Below are positions 8,339 through 15,454 of a stretch of DNA of 64,000 nucleotides, in pieces (within the stretch, counting starts at the first letter, position 1; each line of letters begins with the position of its first letter). The DNA is from VXNE01 sp965206615 (GTDB taxonomy: Bacteria; Pseudomonadota; Gammaproteobacteria; Pseudomonadales; Azotimanducaceae). Under the pieces are notes generated by a model. The model worked only from the letters and a program-made list of their open reading frames with translations. It searched no databases and was not told the DNA's origin. Location: contig CBDBKI010000005.1 of the NCBI GenBank assembly GCA_965206615.1, forward strand, positions 4,030,001-4,094,000, read 5' to 3'. The position numbers and the translations under genes were made by a program.

Positions 8339-9435
8339 TGTGCAAGCTCCTCGGACTCTCCGGCGAGAGTCTTGATGAATGCAACGATCGCCGCCTTGTC
8401 CTCTTCCGGGGCTGGCCGCCCCAGCTGGAACTCGAACATGGCGTCGACCGCTTCGCGCAAGGTGGCTGCGCTGCCGTCGTGCAGGTAGGGCGCGGTGTGC
8501 GCAGCCATGCGCAGACTCGGCACCTTGAACGCGTGTATGTCGGCCTCGTTGCCGGTGATGTTGTAGCGGCCCATGTCGGCCTCGGTAATATTGCCGCGCC
8601 GCCTGAAGTAGTCGTTGATCACGCCGAACACCTGGAACATGTTGCCGCCCACGTTCGCGCCCTGATGACAGGATACGCAGCCGTAGTACTTGAACAGCTC
8701 GTAACCCTGCCGCTCGTGTTCGGTGATCGCGGTCGCGTCGCCGCCCAGCCAGCGATCGAAGCGGCTGTTGGGGGTGGTCAGCGCGTGCAGAAACTCCGCG
8801 ATGGCGTCCTTGGCGTTCGAGCGGTTGATGCCGTCGGGGTAGAGCGCCTCGAAGAGCGCCGGGTACTGCTCGTCCTGGAACAGCTTGGCGAGCACCTCGG
8901 GCCACAGGCTCCCCATTTCAACCGCCGACTGGATGGGGCCGTCGATCTGCTGGTGCAGCGTGTCGGCGCGACCGTCCCAGAACTGCTTGAAGTTGAACGT
9001 CGCGTTGTAGACGGTCGGTGAGTTGATGGCGCCAGGCGTGTCGCCGACGCCAACGGACACCGGGCGGCTGTCGTCGCCGCCCGCGGCGAGGTCGTGACAG
9101 CTCGCGCACGAAACAGTGTTGTCCTTCGACAACCGGGGGTCGTGGAACAGCAACCGGCCGAGGGCCACTTTCGCGGGATCGGTTCCGACGTCAGAGGGAA
9201 TAGGCTTGATCGGCTCGCCGGCGTTGCCGGCGGCGGAGAGTGCACAACCGGCAGAGAGTGCGAGGCCGCGCGCCACGCGGCGCCAGGATTGCCTCGCGGC
9301 GTGATGGCAAGACGGCCGGCCGTTTGCCGCCGCAACATCGCAATACGCACGCACGCGCGCCTGCCGGGCGAGCGCCGGGATGCGCGTCCACCAGGTCGCT
9401 GACCTAGCGGCGACGTTCACGACATACTGCTTCAA
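8335..9435 (-). CDS. di-haem cytochrome c peroxidase (CcpA/MauG family)
   Basis: A periplasmic bacterial di-haem peroxidase that would reduce H2O2 using electrons from c-type cytochromes, or act as a MauG-like oxidase. Two haem sites are visible: CASCH (C110, C113, H114) and CVSCH (C253, C256, H257), with the family markers LGRLLFHDPRLSKDN, FWDGRADTL, MGSLWPEV and KVPSLRMAAHTAPYLHDG. I chose TTG 9435 because AAGGAG lies 8 bases upstream. A shorter form from GTG 9276 would start right at the signal peptide (RGLALSAGCALSAAGNA), and the residues before it look unnatural, so the start is uncertain. The stop overlaps the kinase start by four bases (GTGA), a strong hint that the two are coexpressed. 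Confidence 0.85.
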   Translation of the reverse strand: MKQYVVNVAARSATWWTRIPALARQARVRAYCDVAAANGRPSCHHAARQSWRRVARGLALSAGCALSAAGNAGEPIKPIPSDVGTDPAKVALGRLLFHDPRLSKDNTVSCASCHDLAAGGDDSRPVSVGVGDTPGAINSPTVYNATFNFKQFWDGRADTLHQQIDGPIQSAVEMGSLWPEVLAKLFQDEQYPALFEALYPDGINRSNAKDAIAEFLHALTTPNSRFDRWLGGDATAITEHERQGYELFKYYGCVSCHQGANVGGNMFQVFGVINDYFRRRGNITEADMGRYNITGNEADIHAFKVPSLRMAAHTAPYLHDGSAATLREAVDAMFEFQLGRPAPEEDKAAIVAFIKTLAGESEELAQ

Positions 9436-9769
9436 TGCGACAACTCCTTGGTCAGTCGCCCCCGGGCGCGCGCGGGCGGAGTGCTCCACGCGACGGATAC
9501 ACGGGCGCGCCGCCACTGCGCTCGTTCCTCGACTGCAGCTTCTTGCAGTCGCTGTCCTGCGCGGATCCGGCAAACGGGTACAGCTTTCGATCGCCACCGG
9601 CGTTCGGCAAACTGCCCGCCTTCGATCCTCGGGCCTACCGGTCGTTCGCGATCAGCGGGCGATCATAGCGCTGTCGAGCAGGCTGTCAATAGCGAGCCTT
9701 GTCCAATGAGAAGCCTGAAGCGGGCGGGTCTGGGATCATCGGAGGATGATCTTGCACCTCGACGTAGAA
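9436..9769. other. non-coding stretch upstream of the peroxidase gene
   Basis: No supported gene. It contains an 8 bp stem hairpin at about 9530-9551 (CGACTGCA / TGCAGTCG) in the minus-strand leader region of the peroxidase gene. Otherwise nothing recognisable. Confidence 0.4.
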
Positions 9770-10090
9770 CGACTTCACACCCTGACCCGCTTCGTGCCTT
9801 CCTGGCCGACAACGAGCCTGTCGAGCTCAAGCCTCGGTCCGGGGTGATCAGGTCGGCTGCGTCGAGGGCACCGCCGCCACTCAAGCCGGAGTCGGTCAGG
9901 TCCTCCACCGTCAGCAGAATTTCGAGCCGCACCCGGGAGCCGTCGTGGATGTGCGGCGTCACGGTCAGCGTGATGCGGATGTCCTGGCGCCTCACGGTAC
10001 TGACGACGTTGCTGATCCCGTCGGCGGCAGTGGTGAAGGAGCCCGAGCCGAACGGGACGGTCTGGCGCCACGTAGTCTGACACCCACAGC
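9770..10090 (-). pseudogene. GspD-like type II secretin fragment
   Basis: A minus-strand piece reads VPFGSGSFTTAADG, then VRRQDIRITLTVTPHIHDGS and RVRLEILLTVEDL. This matches the C-terminal secretin core of GspD-type proteins (VPF-TGS, RQDIGITLxVTPxIxxGD). No complete domain, start or neighbouring gsp gene is present, and the flanking frame is unrelated, so it is a gene fragment. It differs clearly from the CpaC secretin at 1.9-3.4 kb. A short piece in another frame (AERNIRLSAGNGFLAGLFDA, around 10,090-10,150) may be the broken upstream part. Confidence 0.65.
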
Positions 10091-10489
10091 GTCGAACAGC
10101 CCCGCCAGGAAGCCGTTGCCGGCCGACAACCGGATGTTCCGTTCCGCCACCCGTTCGTTCCCAAGCGGCAAGGAGCGCACGCGTCGCCGCGATCTCGTTG
10201 CCGCGCTCCGCGAGCGTCACCGTGCGGCTCGTGCCGACGGTGCTGCCTTGGCCGTCCGCGATCAGGACCTGCGCACCGAGATCGTACGGCATCGCCGGCA
10301 CCGTGGTCGTCTCCACCCCGGTCGCGAAGTCCGCCGCGTCGTCCACCGCCGTCAGCACTCTTTCATGGCACGTTTGAAGGGCATTCAGGCCCCACACCAC
10401 AACGCCCAGGTGCATCCGACCCGAACCGCCACCAGGCGGCGCACCCCGCCGAGTAGCCGTCGTTGCGCACGGGAATCGTCTTGAGCGGC

Positions 10490-10735
10490 CGCCCGCGTCG
10501 GGGATCCGGCGCACACCGCGCGCCCCGCGAACACCACCACCCCCAGGATCATGGTCTCGTTGACAGCGTCCAGCACTAGCTCCGGCCAGTCCCCGCAAAG
10601 CGCCCGCAGCACCCGGCGGCCGTCCATCTCGGCCAGTTCGTCCGGGTCCACCCACAGGGCGTCCCCATCCTCGACGCGCGGCGAAATGCTCATGGCGGCC
10701 ATGCGCAGGAAGAACGTGTCTGGACCGTACGGCAT
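10490..10735 (-). pseudogene. S24/LexA-type peptidase (phage repressor) fragment
   Basis: The reading MAAMSISPRVEDGDALWVDP carries the S24 signature (SMxPxxxDGDxxxVDP) around the catalytic serine region, followed by WPELVLDAVNETMILGVVVF, which matches the C-terminal strand of prophage repressors. The DNA-binding N-terminus is absent and the middle appears shortened, so this is a remnant, perhaps of an old prophage. No other phage genes were seen. Confidence 0.55.
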
Positions 10736-10739
10736 CGCC

Positions 10740-11380
10740 GCACCCTATCCGATCCCCTGCGTCGATTCGTATCCTACGGGGCCGCTTTCGGGCTCCGCCG
10801 CTGCCGCGTCGTCCGCGAACAGCCAGCGCAGCGCCGCGAGCCGGCCGAGGGGGAGCGGCTCGGAAAGCGGGCCGCCCGACAGGTCGAGCCACACCAGCGC
10901 GCCCAGGTCGCCGAGCGGCTGCAAGGAAGATGCTTAGCGCCAGGCCGATGGGGTGACGACCGCCTGCCCCCGCGCCGCTTGCCACGCGTGGCGCGGGGAA
11001 CTGCTTGATCCGGCCACAACGGCCCAGACACGGAATTTCTGACACTCCCACGCGCGGCGCGGAGCCCAGCTGTCGTCGTTCCTAAACTGCCTTCGAAGAT
11101 TCAGCAAGACCGCGGATCGGCGGGGTTGTCGTGCACGCACGACCAGTTTGCCTGTCCGCAGCCCCGTCCGGCCGCACATGTCCCAGGGGACGCAAGCCGG
11201 CGATCCCGCGCTCCCCCAGGTCGAGCGCACGAACGCGGGTCAGTTCCGTGTCGGACAGGGAGCGGCGCACCAGGTAGAACACCGTCTGCTCCGCAAGCCC
11301 TCCCCCCTTCGTCTGAGCCCGATACGGTCGGCAGGAACGCCGGTGGTCGGCGAGCGGCTCCCGAGCGCCACCGAGGGCAT
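10740..11380 (-). pseudogene. leucine-rich-repeat gene debris
   Basis: Two short LRR-like pieces lie in different minus-strand frames: LQPLGDLGALVWLDLSGGPL with LGRLAALRWLFADDA at about 10,770-10,925, and RRSLSDTELTRVRALDLGER at about 11,200-11,290. They resemble the LRR end of the giant gene at 35.8 kb (ELAALTSLDARGAGVADLAG). Frameshifts separate them and no complete gene remains. They probably come from a decayed relative of the giant surface genes. Confidence 0.5.
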
Positions 11381-11389
11381 TGACATCGC

Positions 11390-11617
11390 CTAACAGTGCG
11401 GGCAGCCATGCACCAGCGCACACATCTGCCGCAGGTTGCTTCTCTCGGTATCCGCGGTCTCGGCCGCCTCTGCCGTGCCCATCTCCGCGCTCATCCTGAT
11501 CTGGCATTGCGCGAGATAGGCCCGCATGCAGTAGAAGCTGCCGTGGTCGTTCTCGTTCATGGTCCCGCGATAGGACATGCCGCAAGCCTCTTCCTTCGCG
11601 GCCAATGCCTGGGTCAT
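11390..11617 (-). CDS. small Cys-containing hypothetical protein
   Basis: A 75-residue frame starting MTQALAAKEEACGMSYRG, with cysteines at FYCMRAYLAQCQI and QMCALVHGCPHC. It has no signal peptide, known domain or clear ribosome binding site. It sits between LRR debris and an IS256 fragment, directly after the IS end repeat at about 11,635-11,669. The composition is less Arg/Pro-rich than spurious frames here, which is the only argument that it may be real. Confidence 0.3.
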   Translation of the reverse strand: MTQALAAKEEACGMSYRGTMNENDHGSFYCMRAYLAQCQIRMSAEMGTAEAAETADTERSNLRQMCALVHGCPHC

Positions 11618-11642
11618 TTCGTCCTGTGCACAACTCAACTCA

Positions 11643-12103
11643 CCCGTACACTACTTTCGACCATAGCTCGCGCTGCTGTCCTCGATGACCTCGATACCGT
11701 CGTTGAGCTTGACCCCCTCGATCACTTTGCCGAGCTGCCGGAAGCCGCGTAGTCGTCGCCAGGACTTCTCGGCGCTCATGCCCATCTTGTAGATCATCGA
11801 GAGCATCGTCCGGCGCGTTACGCAGCCCTTCGCCCGCGAGCTCCGATGGCGGATGGTGGCGAACGCCGACTCGATCACGTTGGTAGTGCGCAGGTGCGTC
11901 CAGTGGACAGCGGGGAAGTCGTAGAAGGCCAGCAGTTCCTCGCGATCGCGCGCCAGGCACGCGGTGGCCTTGGGGTACTTGTCCTCGTAGCGTTCGATCC
12001 AGTCGTCGAAGGCGCGCGCGGCCGCGGCGCGGGTCTCGGCCATCCAGATCTCCTGCAGGCCCTGCTTCGCCTTCGCATTCGGCAGGTAGTTGAGGACGTT
12101 GCG
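11643..12103 (-). pseudogene. IS256-family transposase, C-terminal fragment
   Basis: The frame from about 12,103 to 11,651 encodes the end of a Mutator-type (IS256) transposase: NVLNYLPN, KQGLQEIWMAETR, HWTHLRTTNVIESAFATIRH (with the catalytic Glu), RRTMLSMIYKMGMSAEKSWR. It is close to the complete copy at 60.8-62.1 kb. The N-terminal half is missing. Just past the coding end the sequence (about 11,635-11,669) is the upstream-type terminal repeat of the IS rather than the downstream one, so two copies seem to have recombined here. At about 12,103 the homology flips to the other strand. Confidence 0.85.
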
Positions 12104-12213
12104 AGAAGCACTTCCTGGCCATTGAGGACGGTGTGCGGGAGTCCACGCAGAGCTGGCGGGAAGTCCTGCTGAGCATGAAGTAGCGCGGCCTCACGCGGGC
12201 CCGCGAAGCTGGC
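12104..12213 (+). pseudogene. IS256-family transposase, internal fragment (interrupted copy, 5-prime part)
   Basis: The plus strand reads EKHFLAIEDGVRESTQSW then REVLLSMK, followed by an in-frame TAG and RGLTRAREAG. This is the middle of the same transposase (compare DKHFLAIEDGVREST and LLGMKQRGFTRPAKLA in the complete copy). It abuts the minus-strand fragment head to head, marking an inversion junction at about 12,103. The homology stops at about 12,213 and resumes at about 13,196, so the two pieces are one element split by an insert. Confidence 0.8.
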
Positions 12214-12530
12214 TGTTGGGGTCTCTCGTGCCCGATGCGACAGTGTATCCGCTCCGCACATGCCTCGTGCCTTGGCCAGAGGCGGAACCGAACCAACGCC
12301 CGCAGCACCCGCCACCGAGGCGGCCCCGTATTGAGCGGAAGATCAAAACCCCATATCCTCGATGGTCGTTGAAGGAAAGAGGCACCCACATGCCCCACCG
12401 TCCGCTCAACACCCCCGATGCCAGGTACATCAAACCCTCCACGGCGTCGTCTTCGCCGTACACGGTGCCGGTCCCCACGCATCTGCCGGAGCCCGGGCGC
12501 GCCAATCTGTCGCACAGGAAAGACCCCGCC

Positions 12531-13127
12531 ATGCGCCCCGATCTGGTCGAGAAACTACTGTATGGCAAGATCACCTTGGTCGACCAGGACATGGCCCGAC
12601 ACTTCAACGTGAGACGCGAGAATATCCTCGATTTCGCCAAGGTGTACGGCATCGCCGGCTACCGCCGCAAGGAACTTGCCGACCAGGCCGCGCTCGACAC
12701 CTACATGGCCGCGTTGCTCCGGCTCGCCCCGGATGTCGGCACGCCACACCGCCACACCGCCATGCAGTGGCAGGACGGCACCGTCGAAGTGATCGCCGAA
12801 CCGGTGCTGACCATGACCGCCGAGCCACCCCGTTCAACCCGCTTCGGACGCATCCATGGCGTCCGACGTTTCTTCGGTGGGCGCACCTGGCGTGCTGTAT
12901 GCAGCACGCATGGCGAGTCCGCCCTGGAACTGCACGCCACCGCCTTCGCCGCCCAATGGCTGCATCGCGAATGCCTTGAGCAGGGTGCCCGACTGCGCGT
13001 CCGGGGAGCGCTGCTCCACGGCGAACGGGGATGGCGCATGACGCTGCCACCAGGGGCGCAACTGACTCTGAGCCGGACACCCGTGGCCCCGCACCTGTAC
13101 TCCCTCGATGGCGATGGCGAGTCATGA
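12531..13127 (+). CDS. hypothetical protein carried in an insert inside IS256
   Basis: A 198-residue protein with a good start: ATG 12531 preceded by AGGAAAG 8-10 bases upstream. The N-terminal part (MRPDLVEKLLYGKITLVDQD, then MARHFNVRRENILDFAKVYG) is helical and basic and could be a small DNA-binding or helix-turn-helix module. The C-terminal half (LRVRGALLHGERGWRMTLPP) suggests a small beta barrel. I do not recognise the family. The frame stays open further upstream (12,216; ATG 12,390), but the ribosome site favours 12531. The gene lies in about 980 bases that interrupt a transposase, so it is a passenger or the gene of an unrecognised small element. Confidence 0.55.
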   Translation: MRPDLVEKLLYGKITLVDQDMARHFNVRRENILDFAKVYGIAGYRRKELADQAALDTYMAALLRLAPDVGTPHRHTAMQWQDGTVEVIAEPVLTMTAEPPRSTRFGRIHGVRRFFGGRTWRAVCSTHGESALELHATAFAAQWLHRECLEQGARLRVRGALLHGERGWRMTLPPGAQLTLSRTPVAPHLYSLDGDGES

Positions 13128-13195
13128 GCGCCGTGGAGCGGGACTTCGGCAACGCCGCATGCCTGCGCGAGAGCCGGGCTGCCGCGCCCCGCAGA

Positions 13196-13767
13196 TGGAC
13201 GACGGTGCGCGAGGCTTCTGGTCGGCCCTGTCGGAGGTCTATCCGGAGACCCGCAGCCAGCGCTGCTGGATGCACAAGACCGGCAACGTCCTCAACTGCC
13301 TGCCGAAGTGCAGCCAGGCGAAGGCCAACCAGGGCTTGCGCGAGATCTGGATGGCCGAGACCCGAGCCGCCGCCGAGCGCGCCTTCGACGACTGGATCGA
13401 ACGCTACGACGAGAAGTACCCAAAGGCGACCGCCTGCTTGGCGCGCCATCGGCACGAGCTGCTCGCCTTCTACGACTTCCCGGGCGTCCACTGGACGCAC
13501 CTGCGCACGACCAACGTGATCGAGTCGTCGTTCGGCACCATCCGCCACCGCAGCAAACGCGCCAAGGGCTGCGTGACGCGCCAGAGCATGCTGTCGATGA
13601 TCTACAAGATAGGCATGTGCGCCGAGAAATCCTGGCGACGACTACGCGGCTTTCGGCAGCTCGGCAAGGTGCTCGAGGGAGTGAAGTTCAACGACGGCAT
13701 CGAGGTCGTCGAGGACAGCAGAGCCGCCGCATGGCCAACCCGCCGTACACCAGATTTGACCATAGCT
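13196..13767 (+). pseudogene. IS256-family transposase, 3-prime fragment with terminal repeat
   Basis: From DDGARGFWSALSEVYPETRS the frame follows the IS256 transposase to its end (RSQRCWMHKTGNV, TTNVIESSFGTIRHRSKRAK, EVVEDSRAAA). The sequence at about 13,731-13,767 (CCGTACACCAGATTTGACC then ATAGC) matches the terminal inverted repeat of the complete copy at 60,754. About 18 residues between GNVLN and KAKQG are altered (NCLPKCSQAKANQGL), showing an internal deletion. This continues the fragment that stops at 12,213. Confidence 0.85.
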
Positions 13768-13977
13768 TGTCAAGGTGCGCCGGCAGGACGCATCGTATCG
13801 GACGGGTGTCGTCGCGGTCGGCGCCAACACGCAAGGGCACCACGAGGTGCTTCGCGGGGAATCCGTTGACACGGCGTGCGCCGAAGAGGCACCTCCAAGA
13901 CGCCAATCTTCAGGGGGATCTCAGGGGGCAAGGGCGCTTTCAGACGCCCAATCAACGGGTGGGTTGAGGCCAGCGTA

Positions 13978-14118
13978 TCTGGAAGCGCAACGAGGCCTGG
14001 TGCGGCAGCTCCGGTGGCATTGACAGGTAGACTTGCGTGCCTGGCACGTTCTTGTGGCCGAGATCAGCGGAGAGCGCTGGCAGCCGCTGCTGCACATCCG
14101 CGCCCTGCCGATACCATG
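13978..14118 (-). pseudogene. tyrosine recombinase C-terminal fragment (RIT-like, copy 1)
   Basis: The minus strand reads RLPALSADLGHKNVPGTQVY then LSMPPELPHQASLRFQ. This is the His/Tyr end of a tyrosine recombinase with LGH and the nucleophile Tyr in TQVYL. A second copy lies at 25,239-25,487. Only about 45 residues survive, and the part encoding the Arg-His motif is lost by a junction at about 14,118 that fuses it to the plus-strand recombinase fragment. Confidence 0.6.
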
Positions 14119-14424
14119 AGGTCAGCCGACCGGCTGCTTCGGTCGGTCACCAGGAGTGGGCGCGTCGGCTCAAGCCTGCACGCGAGCCAGATCCCGCGCA
14201 TCTTCAAGGCGATGGCCCGCGTCGCGGGGCTGCCGCCCGAGGTGTCGGAGGCGCTGTCGGGGCACAGTGCGCGGGTCGGCGCGGCGCAGGACATGATCGC
14301 CTCCCGCATCGGCCTGCCGGCGGGACGCTGGAAGAGCCCGACCATGGTCAACCGCTACGGCGAGCGGCTGCCCGCGCGCAAGAGCGGCGCGGCGCAGTTG
14401 GCGAAGCCGCAGGAACGCGCCTAG
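14119..14424 (+). pseudogene. tyrosine recombinase C-terminal fragment upstream of locus A
   Basis: The frame LLRSVTRSGRVGSSLHASQI, IPRIFKAMARVAGLPPEVSE, ALSGHSARVGAAQDMIAS, TMVNRYGERLPARKSGAAQL is the catalytic C-terminus of an XerC/phage-type tyrosine recombinase: H-x-x-R in GHSAR, GRW, nucleophile Tyr in VNRY. Compared with the copy at 25.6 kb it has lost four codons (AVLQ) before AGRW and ends at a TAG where the other has TGG. The N-terminal core-binding domain is missing. It points at locus A and ends 356 bases before it. Confidence 0.75.
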
Positions 14425-14779
14425 TGGAACGGGACGCAGGGGATGCGCCTGAACGGAGGCGGCGCGGGGCCGCGCCGCCCGTCGGATGAGAAACCGCCTT
14501 GAATAAGGCGCTTGCGCCCGAGGCAAGCGCGAATGGGCGGCTCGCCCTTGCGCGAGCCCGCGGTTGACGTTCTAGCTCGCGACAGATACGTTGTCGACCG
14601 CAAGAGCAGTTAGTCAATGCAGTTGATCTCGCAGCGGCGCGTCTTGTCCATGGCGAATCCCCGCCACGTTCCCAGCGCCAACGCTACGCGCGTACCATAC
14701 GGTCGACACACCCGAATTTCCGGCGACTCACGGCGGCCGCCATACAGGCTGGGAAGCGAGCGGGTTTCGGCAAAGAGAA
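14425..14779 (+). promoter_or_regulatory. duplicated leader of locus A with hairpins and a possible promoter
   Basis: This leader is nearly identical to 26,002-26,287 in front of locus B. It holds a perfect 8 bp stem (GCGCTTGC / GCAAGCGC, about 14,503-14,532) and a shorter CTCGC/GCGAG stem just after. A possible sigma70-like promoter is TTGACG at 14,564-14,569 with TACGTT at 14,587-14,592 (17-base spacer); the -10 is poor. No gene seen. The 3-prime end carries AAAGAGA before ATG 14780. Confidence 0.35.
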
Positions 14780-15454
14780 ATGATGGATTCGTCAGTCGAC
14801 ATCCTCAAATCCAAGGGGCCACTGCCGCAGGGCAAGCCGTCACAATCCAGCTTCGTCGCGAACTTCGTCAACGGACACATGCGGCGTCCGAATCGGAGTC
14901 CGGCAGGCGCCGTCCTGCTGGCGCTGGGGTTGCTCTACTCTTCGGCCGTTGCTGGACAGACGGTGGGACTGTTTACACCGGTCGACGGTGGTCCCTCAGC
15001 AATTGCCCCGCTGCCCGAGGGGACACTGCGAAGTCGGCTCGTGAAGGCCGATCATGGACGACTGGGGCGGGTCCGGGCGGTCGCTGCCGCTCTCCGGAGT
15101 GCACAGGATCGGTTGGAATCTTCGCGCGTGGAAGAAAGCGAAGCCGCTCAGGCGTCAGGTGCGTCTCTGCGCCTGAACCTGTTTGAAGACGTTTCGGCCA
15201 CGGCCATCGTGGAGTGGGCCGAGGCGACCTTTTCCGGGGGCTATTCCCTTTCGGGTAGTCTGCTCGGAGATTCCCTGGGCTCGATGACGCTGGTGGTGAA
15301 CGGAAACCGGCTCGTCGGTTCGGTGCAGACAGGGGGGCGGACGTACCGCATCCGTTCCGCCGGCGGGGGCCTGTCGTCCATTATCGAGGTGGAGGAGCCA
15401 CCGTTTCGCTGCGGTGTCGACGACCTTTCTCCAGAGACCGACCACGGCCACTGA
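14780..15454 (+). CDS. secreted metalloprotease prodomain protein (locus A)
   Basis: A 224-residue exported protein. A signal peptide (MRRPNRSPAGAVLLALGLLY ending SSAVAGQ) begins at residue 34, so the true start may be ATG 14879. The mature part has LRLNLFEDVSATAIVEWAEA, SGGYSLSGSLLGDSLGSMTL and GSVQTGGRTYRIRSAGGGLS. This is the pattern of the N-terminal propeptide of secreted reprolysin-like (M12-type) metalloproteases, which normally inhibits and helps fold the enzyme in cis. Here it is a separate gene whose stop overlaps the protease start (TGATG), so the two are translationally coupled. It may act in trans on the protease. A near-identical copy precedes locus B. Confidence 0.75.
   Translation: MMDSSVDILKSKGPLPQGKPSQSSFVANFVNGHMRRPNRSPAGAVLLALGLLYSSAVAGQTVGLFTPVDGGPSAIAPLPEGTLRSRLVKADHGRLGRVRAVAAALRSAQDRLESSRVEESEAAQASGASLRLNLFEDVSATAIVEWAEATFSGGYSLSGSLLGDSLGSMTLVVNGNRLVGSVQTGGRTYRIRSAGGGLSSIIEVEEPPFRCGVDDLSPETDHGH

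Larger units (their letters stand above)
13985..15453 (+). repeat. segmental duplication, copy 1 (recombinase remnant, leader, prodomain gene)
   Basis: This block is repeated at about 25,270-26,964 in the same order and continues into the giant genes A and B. Identity is very high in the prodomain gene. Relative to copy 2 it lacks about 195 bases at 14,118 between short GCCG matches, consistent with a small deletion. Confidence 0.85.

Noticed and set aside
14500..14560. Hairpins before loci A and B as integron attC-like sites
   Set aside because: No integrase intI, no R/L box core motifs seen, and the stem structure is a simple short hairpin.
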